Shown here piece after piece: positions 34,876 to 44,900 of a stretch of 64,000 bases of DNA (the stretch's first letter is position 1; the number at the start of each line of letters is the position of its first letter). Made by a program: the position numbers and the translations under genes. A model generated the notes under the pieces. The model did not search any database, was not told the DNA's origin, and saw nothing but the letters and a program-made list of their open reading frames with translations. Origin of the DNA: Prescottella equi (GTDB lineage Bacteria; Actinomycetota; Actinomycetes; Mycobacteriales; Mycobacteriaceae); contig NZ_LWTX01000007.1 in the NCBI RefSeq assembly GCF_002094305.1, forward strand, positions 1 through 64,000, given 5' to 3'.

Positions 34876-36870
34876 TCAGTTGTCGGTGGCTGTGACCACC
34901 CGCACCGGCACGCTGTGCACCGCGCCGGTCTCACTCGTGTCCGCGACCACCGAGTCGCCTGTCGTCTCGACGGACAGTCGTATGGCATCGACGCCGAGCA
35001 CCGTCGGCTGCTGGGCCACATCGGCGTTCACGGTGCCCGCCTCGACTGCGGCCAATCCGTCCGGCGTGCCGTCGAAACCGACGATCTTGATCTGACCGCC
35101 GGCGCGGGGGCCGAGCGCCTTGACCGCGCCGAGCGCCATCTCGTCGTTGGCGGCGAACACCCCGCGGATGTCCGGGTTCGACTGCAGCACGTTCGACATC
35201 ACGTCGAGCGCCTTGGTGCGGTCGAAGTCGGCGGGCTGCGACGCGACCACCGTGATGCCCGGATGCCGCGCGATCTCCTCGTCGAATCCGGTCCGCCGGT
35301 CGCGCGCCGCGGACGTGCCCGGCTTGCCCTCGAGCACCGCGACGGGGCCGGTGCCGACCAACTCGGCCAACTGCCTGGCGGCCAGTCGTCCACCCTCGAC
35401 GTTGTCGGAGGCCACTGTCGTGACGACGAGGCCACCGCTCGGCGCGCGATCGAGCGCAATCACTGGGATGCCGGCCGCATTGGCGGCCTGGACGGACGGC
35501 ACGACGGCATCGGAGTCGACGGGATTCACGACGATCGCATCGACACCGCGGGCGATCGCGTTCTGGATGTCGTTGGCCTGCCGGGACGGATCGGAACCAG
35601 CGTCGGTGACGGTCAGTTTCACGCCGAGTCGGTCCGCCTCCTCCTGCGCACCCTCGCGGACGTCGACGAAGAACGGGTTGTTCAGCGTCGACAACGACAG
35701 CGCGATCCGGGTGCCGGACGCGCCGCCACTGCGCTGGCGGTCGACGATCGCCCACCCCGCCGCGATCACGACGAGCACCAGCACCGCGGCACCGGCCTTG
35801 CGCACCGCCGGACTCTTCAGCGGTCCGCCGCCCTTGCCGCCGGTGCGGCGGCGCCGTCGCAGCGTGTCGAACAGGACCGCCGCGGCGATGACGGCACCGA
35901 TCACGACCTGCTGCCAGAATGCGGAGACGTCGAGCAGGTTGAGTCCGTTGCGCAGGATCGCCAGGATCAGCGCGCCGATCAGGGTGCCGACAGCGGTGCC
36001 GACGCCACCGGACAGGCTCGCGCCGCCGATCACCACGGCCGCGATCGCGTCGAGTTCGTAGCCGGTGCCCGCCTCGGGCTGCGCCGACGCCAGCCGGGCC
36101 GCGAGCAGAATGCCGGCGACCGCCGCGAACAGCCCCGACAGCGCGTAGACCAGCACCTGCTGCCGGTTCACCCGGATCCCGGACAAACGCGCGGCCTCGG
36201 CGTTGCCGCCGATCGCATACATCGCGCGACCTGGGTAGGTGCGGCGCAGGATCAGGCCGGTGGCGATCGCGGCGGCGATCAACACCAACACGGGATACGG
36301 CAGGAAGCCGAACAACTCACCGCTGCCGAGGGTGGCCAGCCAGCCGTCCACGGGGATCGGCCGTCCGTCGGCGATCACCAACGCGAGACCACGCGCGACG
36401 GACAGCATCGCGAGTGTCGCGATGAAGGGGGGCATCCGCCCGGCCGTGATGAGGATGCCCGAAACCACCCCCGCCAGGACGCCCGAGGCCATACCGGCGA
36501 GCACCGCCAGCCACATCGGCACGCCTGCGGTCGTCGCGGTCCAGCCGGTGACGATGCCCGACAGCCCCGCGATCGAACCCACCGACAGGTCGATGCCACC
36601 GCTGACGATCACGAACGTCATACCGAAGGCGAGCACCGCCGTCACCGACGCCTGCACGCCGACATTGAGGAGGTTGTTCGTGGTGAGGAAGTCCCCCGAC
36701 AGCAGCGCCAGCAGCACCACCAGGGCGACGAGGGCCGCGAGCGGGCCACCCGTGCCGCGCACTGACGTCACCCACCGCCACAGCGCTCCCCGGGAGGATG
36801 GGGGCGGCTCGCCCGCCGCCGACGTTCCCGCGCGTGCGGGATCGGTGTTGTTCTCGGGCACCGCCCTCAT
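34876..36870 (-). CDS. rbsC: ribose-type ABC permease fused to its substrate-binding protein
   Basis: 664 aa from ATG 36870, overlapping the rbsA stop (ATGA). Residues about 35-335 are an RbsC-type permease with 8-10 membrane segments (FGMTFVIVSGGIDLSVGSIAGLSGI; YAIGGNAEAARLSGIRV). After RRRRRTGGKGGG a single extra membrane segment (about 355-373) leads to a periplasmic-binding-protein domain (from TRIALSLSTLNNPFFVDV to the end; GVFAANDEMALGAVKAL). The binding protein is therefore tethered to the permease. No separate binding protein gene is present. The sugar is not determinable but ribokinase upstream suggests ribose. Confidence 0.85.
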   Translation of the reverse strand: MRAVPENNTDPARAGTSAAGEPPPSSRGALWRWVTSVRGTGGPLAALVALVVLLALLSGDFLTTNNLLNVGVQASVTAVLAFGMTFVIVSGGIDLSVGSIAGLSGIVTGWTATTAGVPMWLAVLAGMASGVLAGVVSGILITAGRMPPFIATLAMLSVARGLALVIADGRPIPVDGWLATLGSGELFGFLPYPVLVLIAAAIATGLILRRTYPGRAMYAIGGNAEAARLSGIRVNRQQVLVYALSGLFAAVAGILLAARLASAQPEAGTGYELDAIAAVVIGGASLSGGVGTAVGTLIGALILAILRNGLNLLDVSAFWQQVVIGAVIAAAVLFDTLRRRRRTGGKGGGPLKSPAVRKAGAAVLVLVVIAAGWAIVDRQRSGGASGTRIALSLSTLNNPFFVDVREGAQEEADRLGVKLTVTDAGSDPSRQANDIQNAIARGVDAIVVNPVDSDAVVPSVQAANAAGIPVIALDRAPSGGLVVTTVASDNVEGGRLAARQLAELVGTGPVAVLEGKPGTSAARDRRTGFDEEIARHPGITVVASQPADFDRTKALDVMSNVLQSNPDIRGVFAANDEMALGAVKALGPRAGGQIKIVGFDGTPDGLAAVEAGTVNADVAQQPTVLGVDAIRLSVETTGDSVVADTSETGAVHSVPVRVVTATDN

Positions 36871-38360
36871 CCTTCCGTGACCGCGAGAGCCATGACGCTC
36901 TCCTGGGTTGCCTGGGTACCGTCCAGCTCGCCGCGGACTCGGCCGTCCGCCATCACGAGCACACGGTCGCTGAGCCCGAGCAGTTCGGGTAGATCGCTCG
37001 ACACGACCACCACGGCGGTGCCGTCGGCGGTCAGTTCGGCGATCAGTTCGTAGATCTCCGCGCGGGCACCGACATCGATGCCGCGGGTGGGTTCGTCGAG
37101 GATCAGTACCCGCGGCTTGGCCATCAGCCACTTGCCGATGACGATCTTCTGCTGGTTGCCGCCGGACAGGGTTACTGCCGGCTGTTCGGGGCCGTACACG
37201 CGGATCCCCATCCGCTGCACGGCGGTCCGCGCCTTCGCCGCCTGATCGTTCAGGTCGACCAGTCCGAGCCGGGTTCGGTCGCCGAGCGTGGCGAGTCCGA
37301 GGTTCTCCTCCACCGACGCGCCGAGTACCAGTCCCTGGCCCGCACGGTCCTCCGGCACCAGCGCGAGACCGGCCTCGTGCGCGGCGACGACGTCGCCGCG
37401 GCGCACCGGCCGGCCGTCGACGAGCACCTCGCCGCGGTCGTACCGGTCGGCGCCGAAGATCGCCCGCACCACCTCGGTGCGGCCGGCGCCGACCAGGCCG
37501 CCGATGCCGACGACCTCTCCGGCGCGCACGGTGAGGTCGACGCCGTCGAATTCCCCGTCCCGGCCGAGACCGCGCACCTCGAGCACGACGTCGCCGATCT
37601 CGTTGCGGCGCGGCGGATACTGCTGCTCGATCGAGCGGCCGACCATGAGCCGCACCAGTTCGTCGACATCCGTGTCGGCAGGGACCTCCCCCACCTTCGC
37701 GCCGTCGCGCAGCACCGAGACGCGGTCCCCGATCTCGGCGACCTCGCCGAGCAGGTGCGAGATGAACACCACGCCGACGCCGCGGTCGGTGAGGCTGCGC
37801 ACGATGTCGAACAGCGCGGTGACCTCGCCTCGGCTCAGCACCGCGGTGGGCTCGTCCATGATCAGGAAGCGGGTGTCGATGCTGAGGGCTTTCGCGATCT
37901 CGACCATCTGACGTCGGGCCACACCGAGGTCGCCGACAGTGGCGTCCACGTCCAGATCGAGTCCGGTGCGATCGAGCAATTCCCGAGCCTGGCGACGCAT
38001 CGCGCGGGTGTCGACCAGCCCGAATCGGCGTGGAGGCCGGCCGAGGAAGATGTTCTCGGCCACCGTCAGATGCGGCACGAGTGCCATCTCCTGATGGATC
38101 GTCGAGATGCCCAGCGCCTCCGCGTCGCCGGGCCCGCGCAACCGCACGGCGGCGCCGTCCACCCGGATCTCGCCGGTGTCGGGCTGATGCACGCCGGCCA
38201 TCATCTTGATCAGCGTGGACTTGCCGGCGCCGTTCTCGCCGAGCAGGACGTGCACCTCACCGCCGCGCACATCGAAGTCCACCGAATCGAGAGCTCGCAC
38301 ACCGGGGTACAGCTTGGAGACACCGTCCAGTTCCAGCCGTCCCGGCCGCGCGCCGCTCAC
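36867..38360 (-). CDS. rbsA: ribose-type ABC transporter ATP-binding protein
   Basis: 497 aa with two ABC domains, as usual for the CUT2/RbsA class. First Walker A GENGAGKST and LSIDTRFLIMDEPT (Walker B, with D163-E); the second half has the degenerate GLVGAGRTE P-loop and RVLILDEPTRGIDVGA. It powers sugar import by the fused permease-binding protein. The GTG start overlaps the ribokinase stop (GTGA) and its own stop overlaps the permease start, so the three genes are translationally coupled: rbsK-rbsA-rbsC. Confidence 0.92.
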   Translation of the reverse strand: MSGARPGRLELDGVSKLYPGVRALDSVDFDVRGGEVHVLLGENGAGKSTLIKMMAGVHQPDTGEIRVDGAAVRLRGPGDAEALGISTIHQEMALVPHLTVAENIFLGRPPRRFGLVDTRAMRRQARELLDRTGLDLDVDATVGDLGVARRQMVEIAKALSIDTRFLIMDEPTAVLSRGEVTALFDIVRSLTDRGVGVVFISHLLGEVAEIGDRVSVLRDGAKVGEVPADTDVDELVRLMVGRSIEQQYPPRRNEIGDVVLEVRGLGRDGEFDGVDLTVRAGEVVGIGGLVGAGRTEVVRAIFGADRYDRGEVLVDGRPVRRGDVVAAHEAGLALVPEDRAGQGLVLGASVEENLGLATLGDRTRLGLVDLNDQAAKARTAVQRMGIRVYGPEQPAVTLSGGNQQKIVIGKWLMAKPRVLILDEPTRGIDVGARAEIYELIAELTADGTAVVVVSSDLPELLGLSDRVLVMADGRVRGELDGTQATQESVMALAVTEG

Positions 38361-39331
38361 GACCGGCTCCCCGCTCGCGCCGCGAGAACCTGTTCGCGGG
38401 TGGGCATCGCCGACTGCGCCCCCGCCGCCGTGACGGCGATCGCGGCGGCCTCCACCGCCCAGCGCACGGCGTCGTCGAGCGCCTCGCCGCGCACCAGCGC
38501 ATCCGCGAGAGCACCGGTGAACGTGTCACCGGCCCCGGTCGGATCGACGACCCGCTCGACGGGAACCGCCGGTACCTCGGTGACCGCGCCGCCCCGCACC
38601 AGCACCGCGCCGTCGGAGCCGAGGGTGACCACGACGGCCGCTGGTCCGGAGAGCCGGCCCGCCATCCGCGCCGCCTGCACCGACGTCGCCGGTTCGGCCT
38701 CCCCCGCGAGCAACGCCAGTTCCGAGCGGTTGACGATGAGGACGTCGACACGGCCGAGCACGTCGGCTGCGACCGGTCGCGCGGGCGACGGGTTGAGGAC
38801 GACGGTGCCACCCGCGAGCGCGATCGCTTCCGCGACGGCGGCGTCGGGGATCTCGAGTTGGACCACGGTCACCAGCGCCCGCCGCAGGTCGTCGGCGGCC
38901 GTCCGCACCGCGGCGGCGTCGAGATCACCGTTGGCGCCGGCGAGCACCGTGATGCAGTTCTCGCCGGAGTCGTCCACCTGGACGACGGCGGCGCCGGTCC
39001 GGGCACCCGATCGTTCGCCGAGCCCCACCAGGTCGATGCCCTCGGCCCCCAACGCTTCTCGCACCGCGCGCCCGTCGGCGTCGTCGCCGACCGCACCCAC
39101 GAGCCCCACGCGTCGACCGAGGCGCGCGGCGGCCACCGCCTGATTCGAACCCTTCCCGCCGACGTGCTCGGCGGCGCCGATCCCCAACACCGTTTCACCG
39201 GGCGCAGGCAACCGCGGGACCCGGATGACGGTGTCGACGTTGACGGACCCCACGACGACGACTTCCGGCGACACCGACGGTGACGCACGGTCGGACACGT
39301 GCGGGCGCTGTGACGGTCGCGTCTGGGACAT
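38357..39331 (-). CDS. rbsK: ribokinase (PfkB family)
   Basis: 324 aa from ATG 39331. It phosphorylates D-ribose at O5 for entry into the pentose phosphate pathway. PfkB signatures: GGKGSNQAVAAARLG (N-terminal), and DPTGAGDTFTGALADAL with the catalytic Asp in the anion hole. A short poorly conserved N-terminal extension (about 20 residues) precedes VVVGSVNVD. First gene of the sugar operon, divergent from the LacI regulator; two operators lie in the 184-bp gap. Confidence 0.9.
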   Translation of the reverse strand: MSQTRPSQRPHVSDRASPSVSPEVVVVGSVNVDTVIRVPRLPAPGETVLGIGAAEHVGGKGSNQAVAAARLGRRVGLVGAVGDDADGRAVREALGAEGIDLVGLGERSGARTGAAVVQVDDSGENCITVLAGANGDLDAAAVRTAADDLRRALVTVVQLEIPDAAVAEAIALAGGTVVLNPSPARPVAADVLGRVDVLIVNRSELALLAGEAEPATSVQAARMAGRLSGPAAVVVTLGSDGAVLVRGGAVTEVPAVPVERVVDPTGAGDTFTGALADALVRGEALDDAVRWAVEAAAIAVTAAGAQSAMPTREQVLAARAGSRS

Positions 39332-39374
39332 CGGGACGGCCTCTCGGTCGGATAGAGCTACTGCATCACGAACT

Positions 39375-39386
39375 GAAATCGTTTTC
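39375..39386. promoter_or_regulatory. LacI-family operator 1 (GAAATCGTTTTC)
   Basis: GAAA-TCGT-TTTC palindrome in the rbsK/lacI gap, 44 bp from the ribokinase start. It shares AATCGTTT(T/A)CCGTGACG and a following CCACGAT with operator 2, 99 bp away, giving two matched sites for one regulator. Confidence 0.65.
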
Positions 39387-39471
39387 CGTGACGCCTCCCA
39401 CGATGACGGAGTGATGCGCATTGCGTCAAGACGCTCGATGCGTACGTTCTGGTCTGGATTGCCGCCACATC

Positions 39472-39487
39472 CGGTAATCGTTTACCG
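39472..39487. promoter_or_regulatory. LacI-family operator 2 (CGGTAATCGTTTACCG)
   Basis: CGGTAA-TCGT-TTACCG, a perfect 6-bp inverted repeat, 29 bp from the LacI gene start. Same TCGT centre as operator 1 and similar flanks. The spacing would allow looping by a LacI-type dimer pair. Confidence 0.7.
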
Positions 39488-39515
39488 TGACGTTTCCACG
39501 ATCCCGAGGGGTTCC

Positions 39516-40514
39516 ATGCGTGCCACCATTCGCGATGTCGCCGCGCGAGCCGGAGTGTCGGTCGCGACGGCCTCACGCGCGCTGTCGAGCGAGCGCGGCG
39601 TCCGCCCCGAGAACCGCGAACGCGTACTGGCCGCCGCAGCCGCGCTCGACTACCAGCCCAACATCCTGGCAGCGGCGCTACGCGGACGTACCACCTACAC
39701 GGTCGGCATGGTGGTACCCAGCATCGGCAACCCGTACTTCGCGACGCTCGTCGAGGCGGTCGAACACCAACTTCGCGACGACGACCGCAGCCTCCTGCTC
39801 GCCAACTCCCGCTACGAACCGCAGACCGAGCGCCGCCAGATCCAGGCACTGCTCGACCGCCGGGTCGACTCCCTGATCCTCGTACCCTGCGACCGCGCGG
39901 CCAGCCGGACCGCCACCGCGGACGCCGCGGCCCGGGTACCGACCGTGCAGGTCGACCTCCGAGTCGACGACCACGCCGGCAGCTCGGTCACGGTCGACAA
40001 CGAGTTCGGTCTCCGGCTGGCAGTCGACCACGTCCTCGACCGCGGCGCCTCGCGTCCGGTGTTCGTGGGCGCCGAACCCGTCGACTCGTCCGCACAGGAA
40101 CGACTCGACGGCTACCGGCAGGCGATCTCCCGACGCGGGTTCACCGATCCCGACGTCCTGCTCGGCGACTTCAGCACCGACTGGGGACGCGAGGCGGCCC
40201 GCCTCATCGTCACACGCGGCCCCCGACCCGACGCCGTGATCTGCGGGAACGACATGATCGCGCTCGGCGTGCTCGACGGACTGGCCGCGGCCGGGCTCAC
40301 CGTCCCCGACGACATCCAGGTCACCGGCTTCGACGACACTCCGTATGCGGCGCTGTCGCGGCCGTCGCTCACCACGGTGCGCCAGCCGCAGGACGAGATC
40401 GCCGCGCAGGCCGTGAGACTGCTCGACGCCGCGGCCGCCCGCTCGGACGACCCGCCGCCACAGCGCATCGCGATCACCCCCACGCTCGTCGCCCGAGGTT
40501 CGACGCTGCCGTGA
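39516..40514 (+). CDS. LacI family transcriptional regulator
   Basis: 332 aa. The N-terminal HTH is textbook LacI: TIRDVAARAGVSVATASRAL (about 4-23), followed by the hinge (RPENRERVLAAAAALDYQPN) and a type I periplasmic-binding-protein effector domain (TVGMVVPSIGNPYFATLVEAV; VTGFDDTPYAALSRPSLTTV). It is divergent from rbsK-rbsA-rbsC, which it probably controls in response to ribose or a phosphorylated product, through the two palindromes in the gap. Confidence 0.9.
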   Translation: MRATIRDVAARAGVSVATASRALSSERGVRPENRERVLAAAAALDYQPNILAAALRGRTTYTVGMVVPSIGNPYFATLVEAVEHQLRDDDRSLLLANSRYEPQTERRQIQALLDRRVDSLILVPCDRAASRTATADAAARVPTVQVDLRVDDHAGSSVTVDNEFGLRLAVDHVLDRGASRPVFVGAEPVDSSAQERLDGYRQAISRRGFTDPDVLLGDFSTDWGREAARLIVTRGPRPDAVICGNDMIALGVLDGLAAAGLTVPDDIQVTGFDDTPYAALSRPSLTTVRQPQDEIAAQAVRLLDAAAARSDDPPPQRIAITPTLVARGSTLP

Positions 40515-40530
40515 CCTCGCCCGGCCGCGA

Positions 40531-41760
40531 TCAGCCGAGGGCGGCGCGCACGCCGGCAGCCATTTCGGCCACCTGCTCGTCGGTCATGACGAACGACGGC
40601 GAGAACTGCATCGCGCCCTGACCGGCCGCGCGGCCCGAGACTCCGTGCGCACGGAGGGTTTTCACGAACGGCAGCGCCTCTGCGGGATCGACCAACTGGA
40701 CCGCCGCGACGGCCCCGAGCCCGCTGCGTACCTCCGCGACCCGGGGGTGCTCGGCGAGTGGCGCGAGATGCTCGTGCAGCGAGGACTCGAGCCGCTTCGA
40801 CTCCGCCAGCAGATTCTCCCGCTCGACGATGTCGAGGTTCGCCATGGCGGCCGCGGCGGCGCCGGCGTGGCCGCCGTACGTGTAACCGTGCCGCCACCAC
40901 ACGCCACCGCCGAAGAAGGGTTCGGCCACCGCCGGCGCGACGAACACCGCACCCATCGGGACGTATCCGGAGGTCAGTCCCTTCGCGGTGGTGATCATGT
41001 CCGGTTCGAGACCGAACCGGGTGGACGCGAACCACGATCCGCCGATGCGCCCGAAGCCGGTGACGACCTCGTCGACGACGAACAGGATGTCGTGCTCACG
41101 GCAGATGTCGCGGACCTCGGTGAGATACCCCTCGGGCGGCAGGTAGATGCCTCCGGCGCCGATGATCGGCTCGCAGAAGAAGGCCGCGATCGCGTCCGCG
41201 CCCTCCCGCTCGATGAGTTCGAGCAGGCTCTTCGCGTCGTCCCAGCCGACGGTCCGGGCGTCGGGCATCAGTTCGCCGTAGCCCTCCCGATTGACCGGGA
41301 TTCCGGCGAGGGCAGTTCCCGCCACGTGCATGCCGTGGTAGGCCTTCTGCCGTCCGACGATCAGCTTCTTCCCGGGACGGCCCATCTCGTTCCAGTACCG
41401 CCGGGCGAGCTTGGCGGCCGAGTCGACGGAGTCCGAGCCACCCGACGTGAAGAACACCTTCGATCCGGGCACCGGTGCGATCGCACCGAGCCGCTCGGCG
41501 AGGGCGACAGTGGTGTCGGAGGTGAAGTCACCGAAGTTCGAGAAGTGCGCCACCTTCGACAACTGAGCGGCGACGGCGTCGGCGATCTCGGTGCGGCCGT
41601 GCCCGACGTTGGTGAACCACAGTCCCGCGGTGGCGTCGAGATAGCGGGTGCCCGCATCGTCCCAGATGTAGGCGCCCTCACCCCGGGAGACGACGAAAGC
41701 GCCGTCGCGCTGTACCGCCCCCATGTCGGCGAACCCGTGCCACAGCGCTCCACTCACCAC
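40531..41760 (-). CDS. class III PLP-dependent aminotransferase
   Basis: 409 aa from GTG 41760 (GTGGAG upstream). Omega-aminotransferase type: FFTSGGSDSVDSAAKLARRY, DEVVTGFGRIGGSWFA and the PLP lysine in TTAKGLTSGYVPMGA. It probably transfers an amino group from an omega-amino acid or a diamine to pyruvate or 2-oxoglutarate, but the substrate is unclear. It converges on the LacI gene (16 bp between stops). Upstream, after a 132-bp gap, hrpA is divergent. No partner dehydrogenase lies nearby. Confidence 0.87.
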   Translation of the reverse strand: MVSGALWHGFADMGAVQRDGAFVVSRGEGAYIWDDAGTRYLDATAGLWFTNVGHGRTEIADAVAAQLSKVAHFSNFGDFTSDTTVALAERLGAIAPVPGSKVFFTSGGSDSVDSAAKLARRYWNEMGRPGKKLIVGRQKAYHGMHVAGTALAGIPVNREGYGELMPDARTVGWDDAKSLLELIEREGADAIAAFFCEPIIGAGGIYLPPEGYLTEVRDICREHDILFVVDEVVTGFGRIGGSWFASTRFGLEPDMITTAKGLTSGYVPMGAVFVAPAVAEPFFGGGVWWRHGYTYGGHAGAAAAAMANLDIVERENLLAESKRLESSLHEHLAPLAEHPRVAEVRSGLGAVAAVQLVDPAEALPFVKTLRAHGVSGRAAGQGAMQFSPSFVMTDEQVAEMAAGVRAALG

Positions 41761-41901
41761 AGTGCTCCACTCATCCGAGACGTACTTCCCAGCTCCTCAG
41801 CGACTATGCCACGGTTCCCGCCCGGACCGCCCGGTCGCCGCGACGGCGGGCCGGTTGCAGCGAGAATTACCGTTGCGCGCTTTCGATAGGCTGTGCGGAG
41901 C

Positions 41902-44900
41902 ATGTCGACATCACCTTCTGCAGCCGAGATCCAGACCGATCGCCGTGAGGCGAAGAAGCGTCTCGGTGCGCTCACGCTGCGCGACGAGCACCGGCTGCGC
42001 CGACGCCTCGATCGCGCCAAGTCCCCGTCCGCCCTCGCCGCCCTGAACGAGGAGATCACCGCGGCCGAGACGCGCATCGCGGGCCGACGCGCCCAGGTCC
42101 CGGCGATCACCTATCCCGAGGCGCTGCCCGTCACCCAACGCCGGGACGACATCGCCGCCGCCATCGCGTCGCACCAGGTGGTGATCGTCGCCGGCGAGAC
42201 AGGCTCCGGCAAGACCACGCAGATCCCGAAGATCTGCCTCGAACTCGGCCGCGGAATCCGGGGCATGATCGGGCACACCCAGCCACGCCGACTCGCGGCC
42301 CGCACGGTCGCCGAGCGGATCGCCGAGGAGGTGGGCCGTGACCTGGGCGACACTGTCGGCTACACCGTCCGGTTCACCGACCAGGTCTCCGATTCCACCC
42401 TGGTCAAACTGATGACCGACGGCATCCTGCTCGCCGAGATCCAGCGCGACCGAATGCTCCGCCGTTACGACACGCTCATCATCGACGAGGCGCACGAGCG
42501 CAGCCTCAACATCGATTTCATCCTCGGCTACCTCAAGCAACTCCTCCCCCGCCGCCCGGACCTGAAGGTCGTCATCACGTCGGCGACGATCGATCCCGAG
42601 CGATTCGCCGAACACTTCGCGGTCGACGGTGTGCCCGCACCCATCGTGGAGGTGTCGGGCCGGACGTTCCCGGTGGAGATGCGCTATCGGCCGCTCACCG
42701 TCGAGGTGGGCGAGCAGACCTTCGACCGCGATCCCGTCGACGCCGTGTGCGAAGCGGTCCAGGAACTGTCGGCCGAGGGCGACGGCGACATCCTCGTGTT
42801 CCTCTCCGGTGAGCGCGAGATCCGCGACACCGCCGACGCGTTGCGCGACCGCAAGCTGCGGGGCACCGAGATCGTGCCGCTGTACGCGCGGCTGTCCGCG
42901 GCCGAACAGCACAAGGTGTTCACCCCGCACAGCGGGCGACGGGTGGTGCTGTCCACCAACGTCGCCGAGACGTCGCTGACCGTGCCCGGCATCCGATACG
43001 TCGTCGACCCGGGCACCGCGCGAATCTCGCGCTACTCGGTGCGGACCAAGGTGCAGCGCCTGCCCATCGAACCGATCTCGCAGGCGTCGGCCCGCCAGCG
43101 CGCGGGCCGCTGCGGCCGCGTCGCGGACGGCATTTGCATCCGGTTGTACTCGGAGGACGACTTCGAGGCACGTCCCCAGTTCACCGAACCGGAGATCCTG
43201 CGCACCAACCTCGCGTCCGTCGTTCTGCAGATGACCGCGCTCGGGCTCGGCGACATCGAGGCGTTCCCGTTCGTGGAGAAGCCCGACCCGCGCGCGATCC
43301 GCGACGGCATCGCACTGCTCGAGGAACTGGGTGCGATCGCGGCCGGCAAGCAGCCCGCGAAGGGTGACGGCCCGGTCCCGGCCGGCCCGCAGCTCACCGC
43401 CACCGGCCGCGAACTCGCCCAGCTCCCGGTCGATCCGCGGATGGCCCGGATGCTCGTCGAGGCGCACCGCAACGGGTGCCTGCACGAGATGCTGGTCATC
43501 GTCTCGGCACTGTCGATCCAGGACGTCCGGGAACGCCCCGCCGAGTTCCAGCAGGCCGCCGACGAGAAGCATGCGCGCTTCAACGTGGAGAACTCCGACT
43601 TCCTGGCCTACCTGAAGCTGTGGGAGTACCTGCGCGAGCAGCGGAAGGAGCTGAGCGGGGGCCAGTTCCGCAAGATGTGTCGCAACGAGTTCCTGCACTG
43701 GTTGCGTATCCGCGAATGGCAGGACCTGCACGGCCAGCTCCGTCAGATCGCCCGCGGCCTCGGCTGGGAGACATCCGGTTCCGGCTCCTCGCAGGCGTCG
43801 GAGACGTCGATCCACCAGTCGCTGCTGGCGGGACTGCTCTCGCACATCGGTCTGCGTGAGGGCGACAAGCGTGACTTCCTCGGCGCCCGTGGCAGCCGGT
43901 TCGCGATCTTCCCCGGATCTGGCCTGTTCAAGAAGCCGCCACGCTGGGTGATGGCCGCCGAACTCGTCGAGACGTCACGATTGTGGGCCAGGATGGCCGC
44001 CCGGATCGAGCCCGAATGGGCGGAGAAGCTGGCCCCCCACCTGGTCAAGCGCACCTACTCGGAGCCGCACTGGTCCACCAAACGCGCCTGCGCGATGGCC
44101 TACGAGCGGGTCACCCTCTACGGCGTCCCCCTCGTCACCGAGCGCCCGGTCACGTACAGCTCGATCGATCCTGAGGTGTCGCGCGAGCTGTTCATCCGCC
44201 ACGCGCTGGTGCAGGGCGAGTGGCAGACGCAGCACAAGTTCTTCCACGCCAACCGGGCGCTGCTCGACGACGTCGAGGAACTCGAACACCGTGCCCGACG
44301 CCGTGACATCCTCGTCGACGACGAGACGCTGTTCGAGTTCTACGACGAGCGGGTCGGCGCGGAGGCCGTGTCCGCCAGGCACTTCGACACGTGGTGGAAG
44401 AAGGCCCGCCGCGAGAACCCGAATCTGCTCAACTTCACCACGTCCACGGTCGTCAACGCCGATTCCGCCGCAGTCCTCGACGGTGACTACCCGGACGCCT
44501 GGCGTCAGGGCGACATCCAGTTCCCGCTGACCTACCAGTTCGAGCCCGGCAAGGACGACGACGGCGTGACGGCGCGGATTCCGGTCGCCCTGCTCGCGGG
44601 TCTGCGGCCGGTGGGCTTCGACTGGCTCGTGCCGGGTATGCGCACCGAACTCGTCACCGCGCTGATCAAGACACTGCCCAAACAGCTTCGCCGACAGGTG
44701 GTTCCGGCGCCGGACTTCGCTGCGGCCGCACTCGCCGCGGTGAAGCCCCGCTCGGAGTCCCTCGTGCACGCCCTGGCGCGGGAACTCTCCCGCCTGGGGA
44801 ACTGCCGGATCGAACCCACCGACTTCGACGTCGCTTCGCTGCCGCCGCATCTGCGGATGACGTTTGCGGCAGTCGACGACGAGGGCAAGGTCCTCGGGCG

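Noticed and set aside
34915-36765. 616-aa open frame on the plus strand
   Set aside because: Antisense to the permease-binding protein fusion; the translation is Arg/His/Asp-rich without motif.
39141-39153. tRNA T-loop-like GATTCGAACCC
   Set aside because: Lies inside the ribokinase gene at the conserved GGKGSNQAVA codons; no cloverleaf can be drawn around it.
41911-43845. 644-aa open frame on the minus strand
   Set aside because: Antisense shadow of hrpA in a GC-rich sequence; its translation is Arg/Asp/Val-rich, without a known motif, and hrpA is unambiguous.
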